In this document: in pieces, positions 1 to 6,380 of the stretch | How positions within the stretch are numbered: position 1 is the first letter of the stretch | Layout of the letters: every line of letters begins with the position of its first letter | Source of the DNA: a bacterium | Lineage (GTDB): Bacteria > Planctomycetota > J058 > JAJDCP01 | Reading direction: 5' to 3' | Assembly (NCBI GenBank): GCA_030428695.1 | Contig: JAUIEM010000331.1 | Coordinates: forward strand, 1 to 11,416 | Length of the DNA stretch: 11,416 bases | The notes under the pieces: model-generated | Seen by the model: only the letters and a program-made list of their open reading frames with translations | Database searches by the model: none | What the model was told of the DNA's origin: nothing | Position numbers and translations under genes: made by a program

Positions 1-321
<321 letters not shown>

Positions 322-337
322 GCCCGTTCGACCTCAC

Positions 338-375
338 CCGACACGCCCGCGCCTCTGGCGCGGGCGTCGGTGTTT
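338..375 (+). terminator. Hairpin terminator after ahcY
   Basis: An almost perfect GC-rich inverted repeat. A 4-bp outer stem (338-341 with 367-370) and a 2-base bulge lead to a 10-bp stem (344-353 with 357-366) closed by a TCT loop. TGTTT follows the stem. The T tract is short, so termination may be partly Rho-assisted, but position and stability fit a terminator for the SAH hydrolase transcript. Confidence 0.75.
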
Positions 376-419
376 ACCAGGACGGAGCCCATCGCCCGGG
401 CCGGAAGCCGGCGGAGCGC

Positions 420-449
420 TTGCTTCCCGGGGGCGAGCCTCGCTATACT
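420..449 (+). promoter_or_regulatory. Sigma70-like promoter for the pepA operon
   Basis: A TTGCTT -35 box (420-425), an 18-base spacer and a TATACT -10 box (444-449). This is an AT-rich island in otherwise GC-rich DNA, 35 bases before the pepA start and downstream of the ahcY terminator. Transcription would begin near 456, leaving a short leader that contains the GGAG ribosome binding site at 475-478. Confidence 0.6.
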
Positions 450-484
450 CTCCGCCTTCGCCTTCTTCATGCCCGGAGCATGCC

Positions 485-1993
485 ATGGAAATCAGTGTCC
501 GCAAGAGCGACGTCTTCCGCACCCGCGGGGCGATCGAGTGCCTGATCGTTCCGGTCCTCGAAGGCCGGCCCCCTGCAGGTCTGGACGGCGCCCCCGCCGG
601 CCTGAAGACCGAGCTCGCGGAGCTGATCGAGCGCCAGGAGCTCTCCCCGGAGCTCTCCCGCACCCTGGTCTACTACCCGCGCTCGACGCCGAAGGTCAAG
701 CGTCTGGTGATGGTCGGCTTCGGCAAAGCGGAGAGCCTGGACCTCGACACCCTGCGCAACGCCTTCGCGCGGGTCGTCAAGCAGGTCGAGCCGTTGCCGG
801 TCCGCACCGTCAGCCTGGTGGTCAGCGAAGAGCTCCGGGTCGGCGGCGACTACAGCGCGACCATCGGCGCCTGCGTCGAGGGGGCGCTGCTCGCCGACTA
901 CCGCTTCGACGCCTTCAAGTCGAAGAAGAAGAAGAGCCGCGGGGTCGTCCTCGAGGAGCTGCGCTTCTTCCCCGGCGACGCCAAGGCGACCTGCGACAAC
1001 GCGGTCGTGCGCTTCAGCGAGCTGTCCGCCGAGGCGGCGCTGATCGCCCGCGACCTCGGCAACACCCCGTCCAACCACCTGCAGCCTCTCGCCCTCGCCG
1101 AGCGCGCGAAGCAGCTGATGGGGGAAGCCGGCGGGAAGTTCTCGATGTTCGACCGGAAGAAGATCGAGTCCCTCGGCATGAACAGCCTGATGTGCGTCGC
1201 CCGTGGCAGCGCCGCGCCGCCCTGCCTGATCTTCATGGAGTACAAGCCGAAGACCCGGAAGCGCCTCCCCAAGGTCGCCCTGGTCGGCAAGGGCGTCACC
1301 TTCGACACCGGCGGCATCTCGATCAAGCCGAGCGCGGGCATGGAGGACATGAAGTTCGACATGTGCGGCGCCGCCGCCGTGGTCGGCACGATGTGGGGCG
1401 CCGCCAAGCTCGGCCTGCCCGTACACCTGATCGGTGTCGTGCCGGCGGTCGAGAACATGCCCGGCGCCGACGCCACCCGGCCGGGCGACGTCGTCACCGC
1501 CCTCAACGGCAAGACGATCGAGGTGATCAACACCGACGCCGAGGGCCGCCTGATCCTCGCCGACGCCCTGACCTACACCGAGCGTGAGTACAAGCCCGAC
1601 ATCATCATCGACCTCGCGACCCTGACCGGCTCCTGCATCGTCGCCCTCGGCCACGTCGCGGCCGCCCTGATGAGCGAGGACGAGGCGCTGTCGAAGGCGC
1701 TGCGCGACGCCGCCGAGACCTCGGGCGAGCCGCTCTGGCCGCTGCCGATGTATCCGGCCTACCGCGACCTGCTCAAGAGCCAATATGCCGACGTCAAGAA
1801 CATCGGCGGCAAGTGGGGTGGCGCGATCACCGCCGGCTTCTTCCTCTCCCACTTCGTCGACAAGACCCCCTGGGCCCACCTCGACATCGCCTCGGTGGCC
1901 TGGAACCAGGAGGGCAAGGCCTACGCCGGCAAGGGCGCTACCGGCTACGGCGTGCGGCTCTTGCTGACCTGGCTGGCCGCGCTGAGGCGCTGA
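485..1993 (+). CDS. pepA: Leucyl aminopeptidase (M17 family, PepA)
   Basis: A cytosolic hexameric two-metal aminopeptidase that removes N-terminal residues from peptides. At 502 residues it is almost the same length as E. coli PepA (503). An N-terminal regulatory/oligomerisation domain (about 1-165) precedes the catalytic domain. The active-site set is complete: Lys269, Asp274 (VGKGVTFDTGG), Lys281, Asp292 (KFDMCGAAAV), Asp351 and Glu353 with the bicarbonate-holding Arg355 in NTDAEGRL. Each lies one residue before its E. coli counterpart. GGAG ends 6 bases before the ATG. It is the first gene of an operon; the next start is 3 bases past its stop. A run of four AAG codons near 924-935 encodes a surface Lys patch. 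Some family members also bind DNA; nothing here shows that. Confidence 0.96.
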   Translation: MEISVRKSDVFRTRGAIECLIVPVLEGRPPAGLDGAPAGLKTELAELIERQELSPELSRTLVYYPRSTPKVKRLVMVGFGKAESLDLDTLRNAFARVVKQVEPLPVRTVSLVVSEELRVGGDYSATIGACVEGALLADYRFDAFKSKKKKSRGVVLEELRFFPGDAKATCDNAVVRFSELSAEAALIARDLGNTPSNHLQPLALAERAKQLMGEAGGKFSMFDRKKIESLGMNSLMCVARGSAAPPCLIFMEYKPKTRKRLPKVALVGKGVTFDTGGISIKPSAGMEDMKFDMCGAAAVVGTMWGAAKLGLPVHLIGVVPAVENMPGADATRPGDVVTALNGKTIEVINTDAEGRLILADALTYTEREYKPDIIIDLATLTGSCIVALGHVAAALMSEDEALSKALRDAAETSGEPLWPLPMYPAYRDLLKSQYADVKNIGGKWGGAITAGFFLSHFVDKTPWAHLDIASVAWNQEGKAYAGKGATGYGVRLLLTWLAALRR

Positions 1994-1996
1994 GCG

Positions 1997-2383
1997 GTGC
2001 GGCGCGGAAACAAACGCTTCATCCTGGTCGGCGATCGCGTGCTCGTGCGCCCGAACACGGGCGAAGAGCGCACCGACCACGGACTCTATCTTCCCCAGTC
2101 GGCGATCGACAAACAGCAGGTCCAGTGGGGCAGGGTCGTCGCCTGCGGTCCGGGCATCCCGGTCCCCAACGCCTCGACCTTCGAGGACGAGCCCTGGAAG
2201 GCGAGCGAGCAGGAGCCGCGCTACTTCCCGCTCCAGGCACGCGTCGGGCACACCGCCCTGTTCCTGCGCAAGACCGCGATCGAGGTCCAGTTCGAGGGCG
2301 ACCCCTTCCTGATCGTGCCCCACAACGCGATCCTCGCCCTGGTCGCCGAGGACGGGCCCGACGACGAAGAGCTGTCCGACTGA
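1997..2383 (+). CDS. GroES-family co-chaperonin-like protein with insert
   Basis: A 128-residue protein of the Cpn10/GroES fold. It starts at GTG, with GAGG 9 bases upstream inside the end of pepA. Matches to the family are VGDRVLVRP (11-19), the mobile-loop region with GLYLP (29-33), GRVVACGPG (45-53) and, near the end, EGDPFLIVPHNAILALVAED (100-119), the usual 'LIV...ILA' strand pair. Classical GroES has about 97 residues. The extra length is mainly an acidic/Trp-containing insert at about 55-80 (DEPW at 64-67, RYFPLQARVG at 75-84) and a short acidic tail. I recall a subgroup with this insert from Bacteroidota and Planctomycetota. No groEL is adjacent, so this is likely an accessory co-chaperonin rather than the main one. 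Binding to GroEL is not shown by sequence alone. Confidence 0.82.
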   Translation: MRRGNKRFILVGDRVLVRPNTGEERTDHGLYLPQSAIDKQQVQWGRVVACGPGIPVPNASTFEDEPWKASEQEPRYFPLQARVGHTALFLRKTAIEVQFEGDPFLIVPHNAILALVAEDGPDDEELSD

Positions 2384-3027
2384 TGACCTACGCGATGCGC
2401 GACCGCTTCCGCGACCGCCAACGGGCCGAGGAATACGACGCCAAGCACACCCGCACCTTCGGCCAGCGCTTCCGCCTGCGCACGGAGCTGCGGCTGCTGC
2501 GGCGGATGTTCCGGCGCGTCGGCGGCGGCGCTCCCCTGCACATCCTCGACATTCCCTGCGGCACGGGGCGCCACAGCGCCGACCTGGTGGCGGCCGGCCA
2601 CCGCCTGCTCAGCGCGGACATCTCCCGGGAGATGCTGACCGTCGCCCGGGCGCGGCCCGACCTGGACGAGGGCGCGGCCTTCCGCCCCCTGGTCGCCGAG
2701 CTCGAGCGCCTGCCCCTCGCGGACGGCTGCGTCGACGCCGCGCTCTCGGTCCGCTTCCTCCGCCATCTTCCGGAAGAGCTGCGCTGGAAGGCGATCGCCG
2801 AGCTCGCCCGGGTCGGCCGCCGCGGCGCGGTCTTCGATCTGCTGCTCAAGCGCGGCCTGGTGTCGCTGGTCAAGCGCCTGCGCAAGCCGCGTGGGCCCGC
2901 CTCCCAGCGCCCGACCCGGGGGGAGGTCGAGGAGCGCCTGGCCGGGCTCGGGCTCGAGCTGGTGGCGATGCTGTGTCCGCGGCCGCTGTTCACGCAGCAG
3001 CACTTCTTCTGGGTGCGGCGGCGGTAG
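2383..3027 (+). CDS. Class I SAM-dependent methyltransferase
   Basis: A 214-residue soluble methyltransferase of the Methyltransf_11/25 type. Motif I, the SAM-binding loop, is HILDIPCGTGRHS (53-65). The acidic residue after strand 2, which holds the SAM ribose, is Asp79 in LLSADIS. The motif II/III region is LPLADGCVDAALSVRFLRHL (110-129). The ATG overlaps the preceding TGA by one base (TGATG), so translation is probably coupled; an alternative in-frame ATG lies at 2395. The basic stretch 157-178 and the C-terminal QQHFFWVRRR do not point to a known substrate. It may act on a small molecule, lipid or protein; the co-transcribed genes do not decide this. Confidence 0.85.
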   Translation: MTYAMRDRFRDRQRAEEYDAKHTRTFGQRFRLRTELRLLRRMFRRVGGGAPLHILDIPCGTGRHSADLVAAGHRLLSADISREMLTVARARPDLDEGAAFRPLVAELERLPLADGCVDAALSVRFLRHLPEELRWKAIAELARVGRRGAVFDLLLKRGLVSLVKRLRKPRGPASQRPTRGEVEERLAGLGLELVAMLCPRPLFTQQHFFWVRRR

Positions 3028-3030
3028 AAC

Positions 3031-3048
3031 GGGCGGGCGGGCGGGCGG
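3031..3048 (+). repeat. GGGC tandem repeat / G-quadruplex motif
   Basis: Four tandem GGGC units form four G3 runs with single-C loops (3031-3045) followed by GG, starting 3 bases after the methyltransferase stop codon. Single-base loops make this a textbook strong intramolecular G-quadruplex on the coding strand and in the mRNA 3' end. It is also a slippage-prone tandem repeat. A role in transcript end formation or mRNA stability is inference. Confidence 0.6.
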
Positions 3049-3083
3049 TGCGGAGGCGGAAGAAGACGTCTCCTCGCGACACC

Positions 3084-3112
3084 TGGACACCCTCCCCCTC
3101 GATGCGCACAAT
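3084..3112 (+). promoter_or_regulatory. Candidate promoter for the 3143-5620 operon
   Basis: TGGACA (3084-3089, five of six to the -35 consensus), a 17-base spacer and CACAAT (3107-3112, four of six to the -10). The predicted start is about 3119, 24 bases before the next ATG. It sits in the only gap between the two gene groups. Read-through from the upstream operon remains possible. Confidence 0.4.
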
Positions 3113-3142
3113 CCGGGCGGACATCCCAACAACGGAGCTCCC

Positions 3143-4336
3143 ATGGCTACCCTCGGCTCTTCCTTCTGGGCGGACGTCAAACAGTTCCTGTCGATGGGCG
3201 TGCCCTTCGACGAGGGCCTGCAGGCCGCGAGCGCCAACCTGCGCGACAGCGGCGCGAAGGAGCAGGTCGACAAGCTCCTCCAGCGCCTGCAGAGCGGCGA
3301 GCTCAAGGGCGACTGGCTCGCGGCCCTGGACGGGGTGATCCCGCAGACGGTCCTCGCCGGGCTGAGCGGCGGCAGCTCCGACCCGAAGACCGTCGTCGAC
3401 GGGTTGCTCGCGGGGCTGATGGGAGACCCGGGGGAGGGGCTGGGGCAGCGCCTGCTCGATCCGCTGAAGTGGCTGAGCCGCAACGTCGCCCAGGAGCGGG
3501 AGTCGCTCTTGAACGAGGTGAACTCCTGGCTCGCCAAGGACGGCGTCGCGCCGGACATCCCGAGCCGCGACGACCGCGTCCGCGCCCTGATCGAGCGGCT
3601 CGAGCAGGCCGGCGCGACGCGCTGCGAGCTCGCGATCGGGGACAACTGCGAGCTCGTCTACGGCGGCCAGCGGGAGGAGTGGAGCGCCGTCCGCGGCCGC
3701 GAGCTGCTCGCCGGTCTGCGCGCCGCCGGGCGGCCCCAGGCCCTCGGGCCGGGCGAGCGCTGGAGCCTGACCGTCGAGGTCGGCGGGGAGACGCGGCGCT
3801 GCGAGCTGGTCAGCTGCCGCTTCGGGAAGACGACGCGGGTGCGCCTCGAGCTGCGCGGCGCCGACCCGGTCTACCCCTGGCACGAGACCCTCGGCAGCGC
3901 GGAGCGCAAGGCCTGCGAGCAGCTGCTGCGGCGGCCGAACGGGGTGATGCTCGCGGTCTCCGAGGAGGCGGGGCAGGTCGTCCGCGGGCTGTGCGCGCTC
4001 GCCGCGGGCAACGGCCGGCGCACCGTGTCCCTGGCCCGGAGCGCCGGGGACGACCTCGGCAAGGCCTGGCCGCTGGCCTGGGCCGGGCGTTGGGACGATC
4101 CGGAGCTGGCCGAGCTCGTCCGCGCGCACGCCGTCGAGGTGCTCGGCGTCGACCTCGCGGGAGCCCTCGGCGCGGCCCTCGGCCTCGCCCGGGAGCACGC
4201 GGGCGGGCTCTTGCTCCTCGGCGTGAGCGCGGCGCGGGAGGCCGGCCTGCGGGCCGAGCTCGCGCGCGGAGGCTGGTCTGCCCTCGGGACGGTACGGGTC
4301 ACGGGGGAAGAGACGGTGGTGGAGGAGGGGACGTGA
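3143..4336 (+). CDS. GspF-like domain fused to degenerate GspE/PilB-like ATPase domain
   Basis: A 397-residue soluble protein without signal peptide or membrane helix. GGAG (3134-3137) fixes the ATG at 3143. Residues 8-92 look like the cytoplasmic GspF/PilC domain: FWADVKQFLSMGVPFDEGLQ matches the 'LATLLxAGxPLxxAL' helix, then a KLLQRLQSGE helix and a 'FP..v..l...G..SG.L' analogue at about 66-91. Residues 144-240 resemble the N2 domain of secretion ATPases (IERLEQAGATRCELAI for 'xxAxxxGASDIHIE'). Residues 252-287 then match the stretch entering Walker A: LLRRPNGVMLA is kept, but GPTGSGKTT is replaced by SEEAGQVVR (273-281). The Walker B/Asp box is replaced by EVLGVDLAG (332-340) and the His box 'TGHLVLSTLH' by AGGLLLLGVS (353-362). 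ATP hydrolysis is very unlikely. The domain reading comes from remembered family patterns, not a search. It is co-transcribed with the next gene (4-base overlap). A regulatory partner of a type II secretion or type IV pilus machine is inferred. Confidence 0.68.
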   Translation: MATLGSSFWADVKQFLSMGVPFDEGLQAASANLRDSGAKEQVDKLLQRLQSGELKGDWLAALDGVIPQTVLAGLSGGSSDPKTVVDGLLAGLMGDPGEGLGQRLLDPLKWLSRNVAQERESLLNEVNSWLAKDGVAPDIPSRDDRVRALIERLEQAGATRCELAIGDNCELVYGGQREEWSAVRGRELLAGLRAAGRPQALGPGERWSLTVEVGGETRRCELVSCRFGKTTRVRLELRGADPVYPWHETLGSAERKACEQLLRRPNGVMLAVSEEAGQVVRGLCALAAGNGRRTVSLARSAGDDLGKAWPLAWAGRWDDPELAELVRAHAVEVLGVDLAGALGAALGLAREHAGGLLLLGVSAAREAGLRAELARGGWSALGTVRVTGEETVVEEGT

Positions 4337-4788
4337 GCGCGCTCCGGATCCGGGCGGCGGGCGCGGACGACCACGCGACCCTGGTCGCCTTCAACCAGGC
4401 GATGGCGCTCGAGACCGAGGGCAAGGCGCTCGACCCGGAGCGCCTCGCGGCGGGCGTCGCGAAGGGCCTCGCCGACCCGCGCAGGGCGCGCTACTTCGTC
4501 GCCGAGCGCGACGGCGCGGTGGTCGGTAGCCTGATGCTGACCGCGGAGTGGAGCGACTGGCGCGACGGCGACTTCTGGTGGATCCAGTCGGTGTACGTCG
4601 CCCCGGAGGCGCGCCGCCAGGGCGTGTACCGCAGCCTGCACCGGCACGTGGAGCAGCTCGCGGCCGCGGCCGGAGAGGTGTGCGGGGTGCGGCTCTACGT
4701 CGACCGCGACAACACCGGCGCCCAGGCGACCTACCGCGCCCTCGGCATGGAAGAGACCGCCTACCGTCTGTACGAGACCGAGCTGTGA
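4333..4788 (+). CDS. GNAT-family N-acetyltransferase
   Basis: A 151-residue single-domain acyltransferase that would move an acetyl group from acetyl-CoA to an amine. The start is GTG, overlapping the previous stop by 4 bases (GTGA), with a very strong purine-rich site GGAGGAGGGG just upstream (4321-4330). Motif A is SVYVAPEARRQGVYRSLHRH (86-105), containing the CoA pyrophosphate loop R-R-Q-G-V-Y. Motif B is RLYVDRDNTGAQATYRALGM (120-139), the usual 'Asn...Tyr' helix that lines the acetyl site. The N-terminal half (RIRAAGADDHATLVAFNQAM) is typical of the family. The substrate cannot be read from sequence. It could modify the neighbouring proteins, but the tight packing shows only co-expression. 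Confidence 0.88.
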   Translation: MSALRIRAAGADDHATLVAFNQAMALETEGKALDPERLAAGVAKGLADPRRARYFVAERDGAVVGSLMLTAEWSDWRDGDFWWIQSVYVAPEARRQGVYRSLHRHVEQLAAAAGEVCGVRLYVDRDNTGAQATYRALGMEETAYRLYETEL

Positions 4789-4795
4789 GGCGGCG

Positions 4796-5620
4796 GTGCG
4801 GCTGCTGATCAGCGGCGCCAGCGGCTTCCTCGGCCAGGCCCTGTGCGCCGGGGCGGAGGGCAGCGCAGAGGTGCTCGCGCTCGGTCACCGGCGGCCCGGC
4901 GCGGTCCCCGGCGGGGAGAGCCTCGACCTGCGCGACGAGCGGGCGGTCTACGAGCGCGTGCGCCGATGGCGCCCCAGCCACGTGCTGCACGCGGCCGCCG
5001 ACAACCGCTCGCACTCCGGCTGTTGGGGCGTCAACGTCGCCGGCTCGGCCGCGCTGGCGGACGCGGCGCGCAAGGTCGGGGCGCGGCTGGTCGCGGTGTC
5101 GAGCGACGTGGTCCACGACGGGCGCGGCGCGCCCTACGCCGACGATGCGCGGCCGCGGCCGCTCAACCTCTACGCCCGCTCGAAGGCGCTGGCGGAAGAG
5201 CTCGTGCGGCGCCTGCATCCGGGCGCGCTGCTCGTCCGCACCTCGCTGATCTACGGCACGGACGCGATCGACCGCGGCACCGCGGCCTTCCGGGCGCGGC
5301 TGGCCGCGGGCGAGCGGCTGCGGCTGTTCGGGGACAGCGTCCGCCAGCCCAGTGAGCGCCACGACCTCGCCCGGGCGCTGCTCGCGTTGGTGCGGAGCCG
5401 CGTGTCCGGATTCCTCAACCTCGCCGGCGGCCAGGCGCTCAGCCGGGCGGACTTCGCGCGGCGGATGCTGGCGTTCTGGGGCGTGCCCGTGCCGGACCCG
5501 GTCGAGGTCGTCCCGGCGCCGCCCGGCGTCCCGACCGATCTGCGCCTGTGCCTCGAGCGGGCGGCGGCCCTGGTGGCCGTCCCGGCCGGTGTCGACGCGG
5601 TGCTGGCGCGGGCGGGTTGA
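4796..5620 (+). CDS. RmlD-like NAD(P)-dependent sugar-nucleotide reductase/epimerase (extended SDR)
   Basis: A 274-residue extended short-chain dehydrogenase related to dTDP-4-dehydrorhamnose reductase. The Rossmann glycine motif is SGASGFLGQ (6-14). The NNAG-like position is LHAAADN (64-70). The active-site residues are Ser102/Ser103 in AVSSDVVHDG and Tyr126 with Lys130 in YARSK. A C-terminal substrate domain includes the conserved RTSLIYG (148-154) and the LNLAGG stretch (207-212). The GTG start lies 7 bases after the GNAT stop, with GAGG at 4787-4790. No other nucleotide-sugar genes are nearby, so a true rhamnose pathway role is not supported. An orphan reductase or epimerase of a sugar or small carbonyl compound is as likely. 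Confidence 0.82.
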   Translation: MRLLISGASGFLGQALCAGAEGSAEVLALGHRRPGAVPGGESLDLRDERAVYERVRRWRPSHVLHAAADNRSHSGCWGVNVAGSAALADAARKVGARLVAVSSDVVHDGRGAPYADDARPRPLNLYARSKALAEELVRRLHPGALLVRTSLIYGTDAIDRGTAAFRARLAAGERLRLFGDSVRQPSERHDLARALLALVRSRVSGFLNLAGGQALSRADFARRMLAFWGVPVPDPVEVVPAPPGVPTDLRLCLERAAALVAVPAGVDAVLARAG

Positions 5621-5640
5621 TGGATTGTGCCGGCGCGTCT

Positions 5641-5664
5641 ACCTTCTCTGCACACAGGGAAGGT
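5641..5664 (+). other. Hairpin between the SDR and YbjN genes
   Basis: A 9-bp stem (5641-5649 with 5656-5664, one G-T pair) closed by a six-base loop, GCACAC. No T run follows, so it is not a classical terminator. It may stabilise or end the upstream transcript with Rho, or lie in the leader of the next gene. No convincing promoter boxes were found in the surrounding 97-base gap. Confidence 0.4.
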
Positions 5665-5717
5665 CCGACGACAACGCAGGTGCAACGCGCACGCTGCAGT
5701 ACGATCTGGAGGAAGTG

Positions 5718-6185
5718 ATGGGGCGTCTCTCGATTCTGGTGTGCGTGTGCGCGATGGTGCTTCCGGCCGTCGCCGACGAGCTTCCGGCCGACAGCGTCGT
5801 CGTGCGTTCGCTGTCGCGGACCCAGGTCCAGGAGCTGCTCCTCGCCTGTGGGCTCGAGGTGACGCTGAAGCCCGACGTGACGGAGTCGGAGCCCGTGACG
5901 GCGAAGATGCGCGACTACAACTTCGAGATCTACTTCTACGACGACAGCACGGCGATCCAGTTCCACACCTCTTTCGGTGACGTCGACGTGTCGCTGCGCG
6001 CGCTCAACAGCTTCCACGAGCGCTACCGATACGGGCGCAGCTACCTCGACGAGAACGGCGATCCGCACCTCGAGGTCGACCTCGACCTCGGCGGGGGAGT
6101 GACCGTCGGTGCGCTGAAGGAGTTCATCGCGACCTGCGACGTGGTCTTCGGGTACTGGCTGGAGGAGGTCATCCTGGCCGATTGA
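5718..6185 (+). CDS. Secreted YbjN-domain protein
   Basis: A 155-residue protein with a signal peptide: Gly-Arg start, hydrophobic LSILVCVCAMVLPAV, and likely signal peptidase I cleavage after Ala19 (AVA|DE). The mature part follows the YbjN pattern. A helix at 32-45 comes first, then strands with FEIYFYDDSTAIQFHTSF (69-86) and a helix with LNSFHERYRYGRSYLDENGD (96-115), where the family has 'vNxWNxxxRfaraYlDedGd'. Next come DLDLGGGVTVGALKEFI (121-137) and a closing helix. The 'Asn-Trp-Asn' signature is weakened here to Asn97-Ser-Phe. GGAGGA (5708-5713) sets the ATG. YbjN proteins are linked to stress and surface regulation or act like small chaperone-fold proteins; the exact job is unknown. 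An exported version would act in the periplasm. It converges on the minus-strand hydrolase gene. Confidence 0.78.
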   Translation: MGRLSILVCVCAMVLPAVADELPADSVVVRSLSRTQVQELLLACGLEVTLKPDVTESEPVTAKMRDYNFEIYFYDDSTAIQFHTSFGDVDVSLRALNSFHERYRYGRSYLDENGDPHLEVDLDLGGGVTVGALKEFIATCDVVFGYWLEEVILAD

Positions 6186-6218
6186 CCGACCTCAGCGAAA
6201 GTTCTGTCCAGGCTCGAC

Positions 6219-6252
6219 GGGCGGGGGTAGACCGGGTAAACCCCGCCCCTAC
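6219..6252 (-). repeat. REP-like unit, copy 1 (GTAG head plus palindrome)
   Basis: Read on the minus strand: GTAG (6252-6249), then GGGCGGGG (6248-6241), a 14-base loop beginning TTTACC, and CCCCGCCC (6226-6219). A GTAG tetranucleotide immediately 5' of a palindrome is the signature of REP elements mobilised by REP-associated tyrosine transposases (RAYTs). No such transposase is in the window. It lies head to head with copy 2, giving a BIME-like pair. Confidence 0.6.
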
Positions 6253-6277
6253 CCCCGAAAAAAGCGCACACACCGAG

Positions 6278-6302
6278 GTAGGGGAGGGGTTTATCCCCTC
6301 CC
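6278..6302 (+). repeat. REP-like unit, copy 2 (GTAG head plus palindrome)
   Basis: GTAG (6278-6281) is followed directly by a perfect 8-bp stem, GGGAGGGG (6282-6289) with CCCCTCCC (6295-6302), around a TTTAT loop. It matches copy 1 through GTAGGGG-x-GGGGTTTA. The single stem difference (C in copy 1, A here) is matched by the complementary change on the other arm (G to T). That argues for selection on, or mechanistic use of, the hairpin. Confidence 0.65.
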
Positions 6303-6380
6303 GTCGTGCTTCGGGAACTGACCTCCCCCTCGCGGGACAAACTCACGTTGAGGTCGGTGAGCCCCGGTGCATCAGCGGGC

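Larger units (their letters stand above)
6185..6358. repeat. 10-bp inverted repeat framing the REP pair
   Basis: ACCGACCTCA at 6185-6194 is the exact reverse complement of TGAGGTCGGT at 6349-6358. The arms frame the two REP-like units in the convergent intergenic region, and the left arm overlaps the last base of the YbjN stop. A related ACTGACCTC lies at 6317-6325. No target-site duplication is visible outside the arms, and no coding capacity lies inside. Confidence 0.4.

Noticed and set aside
467..2323. Open frame of 618 codons on the minus strand
   Set aside because: Antisense to pepA and the GroES-like gene; a compositional shadow without any recognisable motif.
2221..3645. Open frame of 474 codons on the minus strand
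   Set aside because: It crosses the methyltransferase, the intergenic G-quadruplex and the start of the GspF-like gene on the other strand, with low-complexity Arg/Ala/Ser/Gln content.
6258..6263. A6 run (T6 on the minus strand) as a terminator for the minus-strand hydrolase
   Set aside because: On the minus strand the nearest stable hairpin (the REP copy 2 palindrome) ends 31 bases before the T run, so hairpin and T tract are not adjacent as intrinsic termination needs.
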